64,000 nt of DNA from an uncultured bacterium (GTDB taxonomy: Bacteria; Elusimicrobiota; Elusimicrobia; Elusimicrobiales; Elusimicrobiaceae), in contig CASEWB010000007.1 in NCBI GenBank assembly GCA_949291545.1, positions 62,001-126,000 on the forward strand, in the 5' to 3' direction. The notes beneath the pieces were generated by a model that was not told the origin of the DNA, did no database searches, and worked only from the letters and a program-made list of their open reading frames with translations. Position 1 is the first letter of the stretch. Each line of letters opens with the position of its first letter. A program made the position numbers and the translations under genes. Of the stretch, positions 41,956-51,129 are shown in pieces.

Positions 41956-43206
41956 ATGGCAAAAACGAATCTTATCGCAGGATTGGATATCGGCAGCGGC
42001 AAAATGACGTGTATTGCCGCCATGCATGATTTTGAAACCAATACATTAAAAGTAGTGGCGGGGCGCAGCGTCCCGTGCAAAGGGTTAAGGGGGGGAATGG
42101 TTTCGGATATACGCGAAACTTCCGCCGCAGTAACCCAGATTTTAAGCAGCATTGAGCGCGAATGCAACCAGGAAATCGGCAGTTTATTCGTCGGCGTGCG
42201 CGGCGCGCATTTGGAGTCTTTTTCCAACCACGGTACTTATAACATTTCCCGCTTGGACAAAGAAATTACCCAGGCCGATATGGCCCTGGCAATTGAAAAC
42301 GCCAAAGCAATGCCGATTAAGAACGATAACGAAATCGTCAACGTCATTACCCAAGGCTATGCCATCGACAAGCAAAAAGGCATCAACAATCCGGAGGGAA
42401 TGGAAGGCTCGCTCTTGGAAGTAGACGTGCATATCACAACCGGTTCTTCCACCCATTTGAACAACTTAGCCAAAGCCATTCAGCGCCCGGGGTACAAAAT
42501 TGACGGTACCTTTTACGGCTTGGTGCCCTTGGCCGATACGGTGCTGACCCAGGAAGAAAAAGAAATCGGCGCAATGATTTTGGACTTGGGGGGAGAAACC
42601 ATGTCCGTCGGTATCTATATTGACGGCATTTTAAAATTCTCCCGCGATATCCCCTACGGGTGCGATTTAATCACCAGCGATTTATCCCGCCTGCTGCACA
42701 CCAGCCGCCAAAACGCAAAAGAAATTAAAGAAAAATACGGCGTTTCCTTTCCTACTTTTTTGGACGAAGAAGGCGAAATCCCCGTGCCTTCCTTGGACGG
42801 GCGCAGCACGCATAATATCAAAAAAAGCTATGTGCTGGACATTATCCAGCCCCGCGTGGAAGAACTGATAGAGCAAGTGGGGCGCTGTGTGGAAAGCTCC
42901 GGCTATAAAAACTTCCCAGTAGTAGGGGTGGTGACGGGCGGCGGCTCGCTGATGCCCGGCATTACAGAGCATTGCGTAAACATTTTAGGTTTAAAAGAAG
43001 TGCGCCGCGGCGCCGTCCAGCGCGATTTAATCACCAGCGACGACGAATTCTTTGCTCCGCAGTACAGCACGGCCATGGCTCTGGTGATTTACGCGTCCGA
43101 CAATTCCGGCTACGACGATTATGCCGGCGGCGCGTACGAAAAGGGCGGTTCTTTCTTTAGCAAATTGGGCCGGCTGTTTAAAGGCGTAGATATTTTTGGC
43201 GGCTGA
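41956..43206 (+). CDS. ftsA: Cell-division protein FtsA
   Basis: 416 residues of actin fold: AGLDIGSGKMTCIAA phosphate loop, ILDLGGETMSVGIY, VVTGGGSLMPGI adenosine motif, and a C-terminal amphipathic segment (SKLGRLFKGVDIFGG) that binds the membrane. It tethers FtsZ filaments. Confidence 0.96.
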   Translation: MAKTNLIAGLDIGSGKMTCIAAMHDFETNTLKVVAGRSVPCKGLRGGMVSDIRETSAAVTQILSSIERECNQEIGSLFVGVRGAHLESFSNHGTYNISRLDKEITQADMALAIENAKAMPIKNDNEIVNVITQGYAIDKQKGINNPEGMEGSLLEVDVHITTGSSTHLNNLAKAIQRPGYKIDGTFYGLVPLADTVLTQEEKEIGAMILDLGGETMSVGIYIDGILKFSRDIPYGCDLITSDLSRLLHTSRQNAKEIKEKYGVSFPTFLDEEGEIPVPSLDGRSTHNIKKSYVLDIIQPRVEELIEQVGRCVESSGYKNFPVVGVVTGGGSLMPGITEHCVNILGLKEVRRGAVQRDLITSDDEFFAPQYSTAMALVIYASDNSGYDDYAGGAYEKGGSFFSKLGRLFKGVDIFGG

Positions 43207-43218
43207 GGACACGCAACT

Positions 43219-44373
43219 ATGAAAGATTTATTTATGCCGGCCGACTTGTTTGAAACCAAGAAGGCCAAAATTAAAGTAATCGGTGTGGGCGGAGGCGGCG
43301 GCAACGCCATCAACCATATGGTTAGCTCCGGCCTAAAAGACGTGGATTTTATCGCCGTCAATACCGACGCGCAGGACCTGCGCCGCAACCGGGCGCCGTA
43401 TTTGGTGCAGGTGGGCGAAAAAATTACCAAAGGGCTTGGCGTCGGCGGCGACCCGGAAAAAGGCAAAAAAGCGGCCGCCGAATCCGAAGAAAAACTAAAA
43501 CTCATTATCGGACAGTGCGATTTGCTGTTTATCACGGCCGGTATGGGCGGCGGTACGGGCACGGGCGTGGCGCCGTATTTAGCCAAGCTGGCCAAAGAAA
43601 TTTACGGGGACGATTTGCTGGTAGTGGGGGTAGTTACCCGCCCGTTTAATTTTGAAGGCTATGTGCGCGAAAAACAGGCCGATGAAGGCATTAAAGAAAT
43701 GCAGAAATATGTGGATTCTATGATCATCGTGCCCAACGAAAAACTCTTTGCCAACATCGATCCGGAAACTTCCTCCAAAGACGCTTTTAAAATGGTAGAT
43801 GAAGTGCTTTTGCAGGCGGTAAAGGGGATTTCCGAAGTGATCACCCAACCGGGCGAAGTAAACATCGATTTTAACGATATCCGCAAAGTGATGTGCCATT
43901 CCCATAAGTCGCTTATTGGAATTGGCGAAGCCAGCGGCCCCGGGCGGCATTTGCAGGCGGTAAAGAAAGCTATTTCTTCCCCGCTTTTGGAAAATGCCGA
44001 TATCCGCGGGGCGAAAGGGTTTATCGTGCATTTTTCCGCCGAGGAAAACCTGACGCTTTTGGAACAGGGCGAAGTAATGAATTTGATTCGCCAATATGCC
44101 AGCAATGATTCCATCATTATGTTTGGCTATTCGTACGATTCGTCCCTGAATGGAATGTTTAAAGTAACGGTTATTGCCACAGGGTTTAGCGCCGAAAAGG
44201 CCAATGTGTTCAATGCGCGCCGGCCGCTTCCGGCGGAAGGGTTGGGCGCCATACCCGGGAAGAAGCCGTTGGCGCAAGAAGTGTTCGCATCCTTTGAGCC
44301 GTCCAAATCTCCGGAGCCGGAGGACGCGATGATGATACCGGCGTACTTACGCCGCAAAAAAAACCGGTCGTAA
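43219..44373 (+). CDS. ftsZ: Cell-division GTPase FtsZ
   Basis: 384 residues. VIGVGGGGGNAINHM and the tubulin signature GMGGGTGTGVAPYLA bind GTP; NIDFNDIRKVM carries the T7-loop region. Short C-terminal tail PAYLRRKKNRS is a variant of the usual FtsA-binding peptide. Start at the ATG 12 nt after ftsA. Confidence 0.97.
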   Translation: MKDLFMPADLFETKKAKIKVIGVGGGGGNAINHMVSSGLKDVDFIAVNTDAQDLRRNRAPYLVQVGEKITKGLGVGGDPEKGKKAAAESEEKLKLIIGQCDLLFITAGMGGGTGTGVAPYLAKLAKEIYGDDLLVVGVVTRPFNFEGYVREKQADEGIKEMQKYVDSMIIVPNEKLFANIDPETSSKDAFKMVDEVLLQAVKGISEVITQPGEVNIDFNDIRKVMCHSHKSLIGIGEASGPGRHLQAVKKAISSPLLENADIRGAKGFIVHFSAEENLTLLEQGEVMNLIRQYASNDSIIMFGYSYDSSLNGMFKVTVIATGFSAEKANVFNARRPLPAEGLGAIPGKKPLAQEVFASFEPSKSPEPEDAMMIPAYLRRKKNRS

Positions 44374-44385
44374 AAGGAGCAAAAT

Positions 44386-45477
44386 ATGGCGGTAGGACTG
44401 CAAAGTTTGTTAAGGACGGTAGTGGACAATAAAGCCAGCGGGCTGCATATCCGCGGCAACTCCAATGCGTATGTGCGTTTGAACGGACAAATTAAACCCA
44501 TCGACGACAGCTTCGTTTCCAACGAAGAAGCCAAAAAAATGGCGTATGCGTGTATGGGGGAACGTGAACGCAAAATTTTTGAACAGTACAGCACGGTGGA
44601 CTTTTCGTTGGACGCCAAATCTTACGGGCGTTTCCGCTTTAACGTATTTCGCCAAATGGGCAAGATTTGTATGGCGGTGCGCCATATTCCGCTTAAAATC
44701 CCTACGTTTGAAGAACTCCACCTCCCCGGCGAAATCCTGCGTAAAATTTCCGAAAACCGCCGCGGGCTGATTTTGGTAACGGGTATGACCGGTTCCGGTA
44801 AAACCTCCACCTTGGCGGCGATGCTGGACCATATCAATAAAACTCGCCCGGGCCACATTTTAACGATTGAAGACCCTATCGAATTTATCCATTCGGATAA
44901 CCGTTGTATCGTCAGCCAGTTGGAACTGGGGGTGGATACACCCTCCTACACCGGCGCTTTGCGCGCCGCCATGCGCCAGGACCCGGACGTGGTGTTGATT
45001 GGCGAGTTGCGCGACGGCGAAGTAATGAAAGCCGCCATCAGCGCGGCGGAAACCGGCCAGCTGGTATTGGGCACCATGCACACCGTCAACGTCACGCAGA
45101 CGTTGGCCCGCTTGGTGGACGCTTTCCCGGTGGAACAGCACGACCAGGTGCGTTTGCAGCTTTCCGAATTGGTGCGCGGTATTGTGTGCCAGCGCTTGCT
45201 GCCGACGGTTAAACCCGGTATGCGCCCCGCTTTGGAAATTTTGGTTTCCACCCCGCAGGTGCGCAAACTGATTTTGGAAAATAAACCCAGCGATTTGTAC
45301 AAAATGATGCAAGGGGGCGAATTCTACGGAATGAACACGTTTGACCAGTCCCTGGCGCGTTTGTATAAGGAAGGCTTTATCGATTTGGAAACAGCGCAAT
45401 CCGCCGCCACCAGCCCGGACGCCATTATGTTGGCTATCCGCGGGGTAACGGGCAGCTTGGAGGCCGTGACGGAATGA
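44386..45477 (+). CDS. pilT: Type IV pilus retraction ATPase PilT
   Basis: 363 residues. Walker A GMTGSGKTSTL, Asp box and Walker B DPDVVLIGELRD, His box GQLVLGTMHTVNVTQT. PilT powers pilus retraction and twitching. Position inside the division operon, 12 nt after ftsZ and overlapping cmk by 4 nt, is unusual outside this group and would tie pilus motor supply to growth. Confidence 0.94.
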   Translation: MAVGLQSLLRTVVDNKASGLHIRGNSNAYVRLNGQIKPIDDSFVSNEEAKKMAYACMGERERKIFEQYSTVDFSLDAKSYGRFRFNVFRQMGKICMAVRHIPLKIPTFEELHLPGEILRKISENRRGLILVTGMTGSGKTSTLAAMLDHINKTRPGHILTIEDPIEFIHSDNRCIVSQLELGVDTPSYTGALRAAMRQDPDVVLIGELRDGEVMKAAISAAETGQLVLGTMHTVNVTQTLARLVDAFPVEQHDQVRLQLSELVRGIVCQRLLPTVKPGMRPALEILVSTPQVRKLILENKPSDLYKMMQGGEFYGMNTFDQSLARLYKEGFIDLETAQSAATSPDAIMLAIRGVTGSLEAVTE

Positions 45478-46157
45478 CGCGGGTGAATGGAAAATTAATC
45501 GCTATTGACGGAACCGCTGGGACGGGCAAATCCTCCGTCGGCAAAGCGGTTGCCGCCAAGTTGGGTTACGGCTTTTTAAGCACGGGGGAAATGTACCGGG
45601 CGTTGGCCTATAAGGTGTTTGAAAAACAAATCAATCCCGAAGACCACGATGCCGTTTTGGAAGCGGCCCGCCAGTTGCATTTTACGTTTGCCCGCCAGCC
45701 GGATGCATCGCTTAAGATGTATGTGGACGGGGAGTATTTGGGCGGAAAACTCCACTTGGAAGAAGTGGGCAATGTGGCCAGCCGTGTTTCCACCAACGGG
45801 GAAGCCCGTCGGGTACTGACCGAAAAAATGCGCGACGTGGGCGAAGACGGCGGTATTGTGATGGAAGGCCGCGATGTAGGAACGGTGGTGTTTCCTGATG
45901 CGGATATGAAGTTTTATTTGGATGCTTCCGCCGAGGAACGCGCCAAGCGCCGCGTCAAACAGCTTAAAGAAGCGGGCGAACACGCCAATTACGACCAAAT
46001 TCTAAAAATGATTCAGGAGCGTGACTACCGCGACTCCCACCGGGCCGTCAGCCCGCTTAAACCGGCCGAAGACGCCGTGATTATAGATACCTCCCTGCTT
46101 AATTTGCAGCAGGTGGTAGATGCCGTCTGGGAGAAAATCCAGCATTATGCTTCTTAA
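45474..46157 (+). CDS. cmk: Cytidylate kinase
   Basis: 227 residues: AIDGTAGTGKSSVGKAVA P-loop, FLSTGEMYRALAYK, GRDVGTVVFPDADMKFYLDA, ERDYRDSHRAVSPL. It phosphorylates CMP and dCMP. Overlaps pilT at its start and plsC at its end. cmk-plsC-rpsA is a common bacterial trio. Confidence 0.95.
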   Translation: MTRVNGKLIAIDGTAGTGKSSVGKAVAAKLGYGFLSTGEMYRALAYKVFEKQINPEDHDAVLEAARQLHFTFARQPDASLKMYVDGEYLGGKLHLEEVGNVASRVSTNGEARRVLTEKMRDVGEDGGIVMEGRDVGTVVFPDADMKFYLDASAEERAKRRVKQLKEAGEHANYDQILKMIQERDYRDSHRAVSPLKPAEDAVIIDTSLLNLQQVVDAVWEKIQHYAS

Positions 46158-46740
46158 TTTGATAAAATTAATAGCACGGGTATACTTTAGAGTTTGTTAC
46201 GATTTTAAAGTAGAAGGTTTGGAAAATATCCCCAAAACCGGCTCTTTGATTATTGCTGGGAACCACCTTTCGAATGCAGACCCGCCCGCTATCGGCAGTT
46301 TTGCCGGTTTAGTGCGCGACTCGCGCTTTGTAGCCAAAAAGGAACTCTTTTCTGTGCCCTTACTGGGGTGGTTTTTCCGCCGCAGCGGCTATATCCCGGT
46401 GGACCGCAAACGTATGATTGGCGATTTTGGCGCTTTGCAAGAAGTATTGCACGCCTTGGAAAGGGGCGAAAGCGTGGTGATGTTCCCGGAAGGGACGCGC
46501 AGCCGCACGGGCTTGCCGCAAAAGCCTAAAAGCGGAATTGGCTTTTTAGTATACAAAACGGGCGTTTCCGTATTGCCGGTAAAAGTGCAGGGCACTTTCG
46601 GCTGGCCGTGGGTGCGCAAAATACGGGTGAAGTTCGGCACGGTGATGCACTTGGAAAAAAACCCGGAGCTGGAACCAAAAGCCCAGTATAAACAATTTGC
46701 AAATCAAATAATGGATGCAATAAATTCTATAAATATCTAA
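46147..46740 (+). CDS. plsC: 1-acyl-sn-glycerol-3-phosphate acyltransferase
   Basis: 197 residues from ATG 46147 inside the end of cmk. Catalytic NHLSNADPPAIG (NHx4D) and FPEGTRSRTG. It adds the second acyl chain to lysophosphatidic acid at the inner membrane. Confidence 0.92.
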   Translation: MLLNLIKLIARVYFRVCYDFKVEGLENIPKTGSLIIAGNHLSNADPPAIGSFAGLVRDSRFVAKKELFSVPLLGWFFRRSGYIPVDRKRMIGDFGALQEVLHALERGESVVMFPEGTRSRTGLPQKPKSGIGFLVYKTGVSVLPVKVQGTFGWPWVRKIRVKFGTVMHLEKNPELEPKAQYKQFANQIMDAINSINI

Positions 46741-46751
46741 CGGAGGTTACG

Positions 46752-46777
46752 CAGTCTTCCCGCCTTGGGAAAGACTG
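46752..46777 (+). promoter_or_regulatory. Hairpin in the plsC-rpsA gap
   Basis: CAGTCTT-CCC-loop-GGG-A-AAGACTG: a 10-bp stem with one bulged A, 12 nt before the rpsA start and without a T run, so not a terminator. In many bacteria S1 represses its own mRNA through leader structure; this could be that element. Confidence 0.4.
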
Positions 46778-46789
46778 TAATAAGGACTT

Positions 46790-47980
46790 ATGACGACAAA
46801 CGAAGAAATCAAAAACACCGAAGACACAATTAACGAACAAGAAATGACGATGGACCAGTTAATTGCGCAGCAAGAGTCTTTATCGGAGAAACTGTACAAA
46901 AAAGAAATTGTGGAAGTGCCCGTTGTACAGATTAATCAAGATTACATTTTAGTGGATACCGGCGCGAAAAAAGAGGGGGCCATTGCCGTATCCGAATTTG
47001 AAGGCAAAACGCTGCCTGCCGTGGGCGATACGATTTCCGCCGTGCTCGTAAAACGCGGTTCTGACGAAAGACCGGCTATCCTGTCCCACAAAAAAGCGTT
47101 GGAATCGTTGGGCTGGGATATTTGCAAAAAAGCCTACGAAGAAAAAGAACGCGTCAAAGGCACCATTGTACAGTGCGTAAAAGGCGGTTATATCGTAGAA
47201 GTTTTTGGCGTAAATGGTTTTATGCCGCTCTCTCTTTCCGAACTCCACACCGCCTACAAACACTACCTGCCGGTAGGGGCCAAAATCAAAGCGCAGATTG
47301 TTGAATTTGCTAAAGAAAGACAGAAACTCATTATCTCCCGCAAACAAGTACTGGAAGAAGACGAAGCCGTCCGCCGCGAGCAAGTGCTTGGCGAAATTAA
47401 AGAAGGCGATGTGCTGCGTGTGGTCGTGTCCAAAGTGGACAAAGAAAAACTTTTCTTGCGCTTCCACGGTATTGAAGGCGTGGTGAATTTGGATAATATC
47501 GCTTGGAAAGAACCGGAAACCGCTTTGACCAATTACAGAAGAGGCCAGCGCTTGAAAGCCAAGCTCTTGGCGTTGGATAAAGAAACCCCGAAATTGGAAT
47601 TCGGTTTGAAACAACTGTTCTTGAACCCGGCCGACGCTTTGAAACGCCGCTACCCGTACAAGAGCTCCGTCAAAGCGACTGTTACGAAAGTGGACGCGGA
47701 AAACGGGGTGGAATGCACCATTGGCAAGAACAACACGAAAGGTTTCATTAGCCCCTTTGAAATGGGCCGCGATTTTACCGCTAAAGAAGGCGATACGATT
47801 ACCGCTTTGGTAGTGGGTGTAAATCCGGAAACTTTCACGGTTAACTTGTCTGTCAAGAAATACGACCAAGTGCAAAACCGCAAAGTCGTTGCTCAGTATT
47901 TAAAGCAAGCTCCTCGCCCGACCTTAGGTCAGTTGTTGCAGGACTCGTTTAAAACGGAAAACGACGAAGAAACCAAATAA
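46790..47980 (+). CDS. rpsA: S1-domain ribosomal protein (RpsA homolog)
   Basis: 396 residues with four S1 (OB-fold) repeats after an acidic N-terminus, e.g. VKGTIVQCVKGGYIVEVFGV with VNGFMPLSLSEL, and KATVTKVDAENGVECTIG. Fewer repeats than the six of E. coli S1. Helps 30S subunits bind mRNA. A reduced S1 matters here because several genes look leaderless. Confidence 0.9.
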   Translation: MTTNEEIKNTEDTINEQEMTMDQLIAQQESLSEKLYKKEIVEVPVVQINQDYILVDTGAKKEGAIAVSEFEGKTLPAVGDTISAVLVKRGSDERPAILSHKKALESLGWDICKKAYEEKERVKGTIVQCVKGGYIVEVFGVNGFMPLSLSELHTAYKHYLPVGAKIKAQIVEFAKERQKLIISRKQVLEEDEAVRREQVLGEIKEGDVLRVVVSKVDKEKLFLRFHGIEGVVNLDNIAWKEPETALTNYRRGQRLKAKLLALDKETPKLEFGLKQLFLNPADALKRRYPYKSSVKATVTKVDAENGVECTIGKNNTKGFISPFEMGRDFTAKEGDTITALVVGVNPETFTVNLSVKKYDQVQNRKVVAQYLKQAPRPTLGQLLQDSFKTENDEETK

Positions 47981-48002
47981 GTTAGCTATTTATAGAATCA
48001 CA

Positions 48003-48036
48003 CAGCCCGGTGCATTTTAGCACCGGGCTGTTTTGG
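48003..48036 (+). terminator. Terminator of the ftsQ-rpsA operon
   Basis: CAGCCCGGTGC/GCACCGGGCTG stem and T run. Confidence 0.9.
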
Positions 48037-48140
48037 TATATTGCTTCCTATGCGGAAGTTTGCCAGCCGGTTGTTGCCCCTTATGGAACACCCGGCCGAT
48101 GGCCCAGCGGTTAGCGCAGGGGAGAAATAAAGGGAACCAT

Positions 48141-48176
48141 AAAAAAGGCCCGTCCGGTTTGGACGGGCCTTTTTTA
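48141..48176. terminator. Bidirectional terminator before the DksA/TraR gene
   Basis: AAGGCCCGTCC/GGACGGGCCTT with A and T runs. Between the two terminators (48037-48140) I see no gene. Confidence 0.85.
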
Positions 48177-48188
48177 GTTCAAAACAGG

Positions 48189-48566
48189 CTATTCCCGGTG
48201 TCTTTCCGTGGAATGCTGGCAGTTGACGCAGTAACGCGCAAAAGGAAGCGCTTTAATGCGTTTTTTGGGGATAGGTTGGCGGCAGTATTCGCAAAAGCCG
48301 TAAATGCCTTTGTCTATTTTGCGCAGAGCGGCCTCAATTTGTTCAATGGTGCTGTGGGCGTTGCCGGAGAGTTCAAACAGGATTTCTTTATCCAAGCTTT
48401 TGCTGGCATCGTCAATCGGGTCACCCACTTCGGCTTCGGGCATATCCATATTTTTTTTGTCTTTCAAGCGCGCGGCGGCATCTTCTTTCAGTTCCAGTAG
48501 ATGCTTTTTAATTTCTTTTAGTTCCGCGGCGGTGAGCGCTTCTTTGTTTGTTTTCTTAATAACCAT
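48189..48566 (-). CDS. DksA/TraR-type zinc-finger protein
   Basis: 125 residues from ATG 48566. Helical N-terminal coiled coil (ELKEIKKHLLELKEDAAARL), the GDPIDDASKSLD stretch, then a four-Cys zinc site CEYCRQPI...RYCVNC. Members bind RNA polymerase through the secondary channel and modulate stringent control; this one lacks the DxxDxA tip of true DksA and could be a general C4-type variant. Confidence 0.88.
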   Translation of the reverse strand: MVIKKTNKEALTAAELKEIKKHLLELKEDAAARLKDKKNMDMPEAEVGDPIDDASKSLDKEILFELSGNAHSTIEQIEAALRKIDKGIYGFCEYCRQPIPKKRIKALPFARYCVNCQHSTERHRE

Positions 48567-48762
48567 AAAAAATACCCCTGCTGGGAAAATTATGCGTCGG
48601 GAAAAAGAGGGTCTTTTTCCGGGCACTGTTTGATTAGTTTAGCAAAGTAAATTGTCTTTTTCAACCCCCGGTCCGTTTCTGGCAAGCAAAGGGGTTTTGG
48701 GACAATACGCTTGCTAATTGTTATAATAAAAAATAGGCAAATTCTCGGAGAAGCCAAATACT

Positions 48763-50556
48763 ATGAAAAATTTCTTTACCCGCCCGATGGGCGAGCTGAT
48801 AACTAAAAACCCTTTTGTAGATAATTATAAAAAGATGTGGCCGTTTGTAAAGCCTTACTGGTTCCGCGCGTTGCTGGGGCTTTTATTGGCGTTGCCCGTG
48901 GGGGCATTGGACGCAACTGTGGCAATGTTTATGAAGTCTTACACCGACGATGTGTTGGTGGCTAAAAACGCTACTTTTGCGGCTTATATTCCGCTGCTAA
49001 TTATTGCGTTTGTGCTGGTGCAGAGCGTGCTGACGTATCTGGTGAAATATTTAAACTCTTGGGTGGGGAACAAAATCACGCAGGACGTACGCAAAAAACT
49101 GTTTTATAAATTATTAAGTATGCACAGCGGGTATTTTGATAGCACCGACTCCGGTTTTATCATGCTGCGCTACAATAATGATGCGGATACCGCCTGTAAC
49201 GGGCTGATTAATAACTTGCGTATGCTGGTGACGCGTGTATTTTCCAGCGTTACGCTTATTTTTGTGCTGTTTTATAACTCCTGGCAGCTGACGTTAATTG
49301 CCGTGGGGGCTTTTTCGGCGGCGGGTGCGCTTATTTTTATTGTGCGCCGCAAATTGGAAGAACTGGTGCGTAACACGGTAGTAATTAACTCGATTGCGAT
49401 GCGTGCTTACAACGAAATGTTCAACGGGAACCGCACCGTGGCGGCCTATAACTTGCAGGACGACCAAGAAAGACGTTTTAACCAATTGATGGACGATGTG
49501 TTCAACTTGAATATGGGTATGGTAAAGCATACGGGTTGGCTGTCGCCGGTTATGCATTTTATTGTTTCGTTAGGGCTGGCGCTGGTGTTCTGGCAGAGCA
49601 GCTCTATGATTGTAAACGGTACGATTACCAGCGGTAACTTTACCTCGTTTGTAGCGGCGCTTTTGATGCTTTACACCCCGGTAAAAACGATGGGGGACAA
49701 TTATGTGGACATCAAAAAAGCTTTCCTGGCCATTGACCGTATATTTGAAATTTTCGCCTTAAAAACGGAAATATCCGATAAACCCGGTGCTGTTACGCTT
49801 ACAGCGGTTCGCAATGAAATCCGCTTCAACAATGTGTCTTTTGCTTATAAACCCGGAGTGTATGTGCTGAAGGACATTAATCTGACGGCGCCCGTCGGCA
49901 AGACGATTGCTTTGGTGGGGAATTCGGGCGGAGGTAAATCCACCATCGTCAGCTTGTTGCCGCGCTTTTATAACGTGACGAAAGGTTCTATTTCCATCGA
50001 CGGGGTAAATATCGAAAACTTTACGCTTAAATCCCTGCGCGATCATATTTCCGTGGTCTTCCAGGACAATTTCCTGTTCACGGGCACCATTCGTGAAAAT
50101 ATTATGATTGGCCGCCCCGGCGCTACGGAAAAAGATTTGCAGGACGCCGTGAAAAACGCCCATTTGGACGATTTTATCCGCACCTTGAAAAAGGGTTTGG
50201 ATACGGAACTGGGCGAACGCGGCCTGACGCTTTCCGGCGGGCAGCGCCAGCGTGTGGCGATTGCGCGGGCATTTATCCGCCAAGCACCCATTGTTATTTT
50301 GGACGAGGCCACCAGCGCGTTGGACAATAAGTCCGAAGCAATTGTGCAAAAAGCGTTGGATAATTTAACTAAAAACCGCACGGTATTTGTAATTGCGCAC
50401 CGGTTGTCTACGGTGGTAAATGCCGATAAAATTGTGGTGCTTAACGAAGGCCATATCGTGGAAGAAGGCACGCACGAACAGCTGCTGCAAATCCCCAACG
50501 GGGCGTATGCCTCGCTGTATAATGCACAGTTTAAAAGCCGGGCTTCCCACGCCTAG
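48763..50556 (+). CDS. msbA: MsbA-type ABC exporter (fused permease-ATPase)
   Basis: 597 residues. Six membrane helices in the first 330 residues, then the ATPase: Walker A GNSGGGKST, Q-loop VVFQDNF, signature LSGGQRQRVAIARAF, Walker B VILDEATSALD, H-loop IAHRLS. It matches the lipid A flippase family MsbA; related multidrug exporters cannot be excluded. Ends at a strong terminator. Confidence 0.88.
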   Translation: MKNFFTRPMGELITKNPFVDNYKKMWPFVKPYWFRALLGLLLALPVGALDATVAMFMKSYTDDVLVAKNATFAAYIPLLIIAFVLVQSVLTYLVKYLNSWVGNKITQDVRKKLFYKLLSMHSGYFDSTDSGFIMLRYNNDADTACNGLINNLRMLVTRVFSSVTLIFVLFYNSWQLTLIAVGAFSAAGALIFIVRRKLEELVRNTVVINSIAMRAYNEMFNGNRTVAAYNLQDDQERRFNQLMDDVFNLNMGMVKHTGWLSPVMHFIVSLGLALVFWQSSSMIVNGTITSGNFTSFVAALLMLYTPVKTMGDNYVDIKKAFLAIDRIFEIFALKTEISDKPGAVTLTAVRNEIRFNNVSFAYKPGVYVLKDINLTAPVGKTIALVGNSGGGKSTIVSLLPRFYNVTKGSISIDGVNIENFTLKSLRDHISVVFQDNFLFTGTIRENIMIGRPGATEKDLQDAVKNAHLDDFIRTLKKGLDTELGERGLTLSGGQRQRVAIARAFIRQAPIVILDEATSALDNKSEAIVQKALDNLTKNRTVFVIAHRLSTVVNADKIVVLNEGHIVEEGTHEQLLQIPNGAYASLYNAQFKSRASHA

Positions 50557-50569
50557 TACTATCCAATTT

Positions 50570-50606
50570 AAAACGCCCCGCCTAGCCACAGGCGGGGCGT
50601 TTTTTA
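50570..50606 (+). terminator. Terminator of msbA
   Basis: AACGCCCCGCC/GGCGGGGCGTT and T run. Confidence 0.9.
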
Positions 50607-50680
50607 TAGGGAATTTTGCTTGCGCGGTTGGTATGCCTGTAAATATCAATTGGCGGAAAATCCACGGCAATCCAAACAAT

Positions 50681-51090
50681 AAAAAAGAGCCCTCCGCATT
50701 TATTCAACGCAGAGGACTCATCTAGTCGACTCTTCCATGATTGCTCACTTATCCCCAATTTTGGGTTTCGTTGCCAGTTAAGAGGTTTGAGGTACCGCCC
50801 GACACCTGAAGCCGGTTGCTCCGTCCCATATCCTCAGCGAACCCCCGCTGCCCTCAAGCAGCAGGCCTGAAGCTTGTGAAACGGCCCTTGCATCCCGGGC
50901 ACTCCTGCCCCGCACGGCTTGCTTCCTCAAAGAACTCTTATTTTCTGCACTTTCGGTCTAAAGGCCGCCACGCTCTTCGCGCCCGCGCACCTCTCAACTC
51001 GCAGCAGTTAGCATCCGCATGCGCCGCCCAACATCTTCAGGAGAGGCTGACGCACCGGGGGAGTTTTCTGCACAACCACCCACCGGGGAT
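50681..51090 (-). ncRNA. rnpB: Large structured RNA, candidate RNase P RNA
   Basis: A gene-free 400-nt stretch with its own minus-strand promoter (TTGATT, 16 nt, TATACT at 51097-51102) and terminator (GAGTCCTCTGC/GCGGAGGGCTC plus six T, 50681-50719). In order along the RNA it holds pieces like the conserved regions of bacterial RNase P RNA: CGAAAGTGCAGAAAATAAG, then GGACGGAGCAACCGGC, then GTGAGCAATC and CTAGATGAGTC. The usual P4 strands (GAGGAAAGTCC and ACAGAA-GGCTTA) are not obvious, so it is either divergent or another RNA. tmRNA and SRP cores are absent. Confidence 0.55.
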
Positions 51091-51129
51091 ATTGATAGTA
51101 TAATGGAATTTCGTCGAAAATCAAGCCCG

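Noticed and set aside
50681..51090. tmRNA gene
   Set aside because: No tRNA-like ends and no tag-peptide frame ending in ALAA; RNase P-like blocks fit better.
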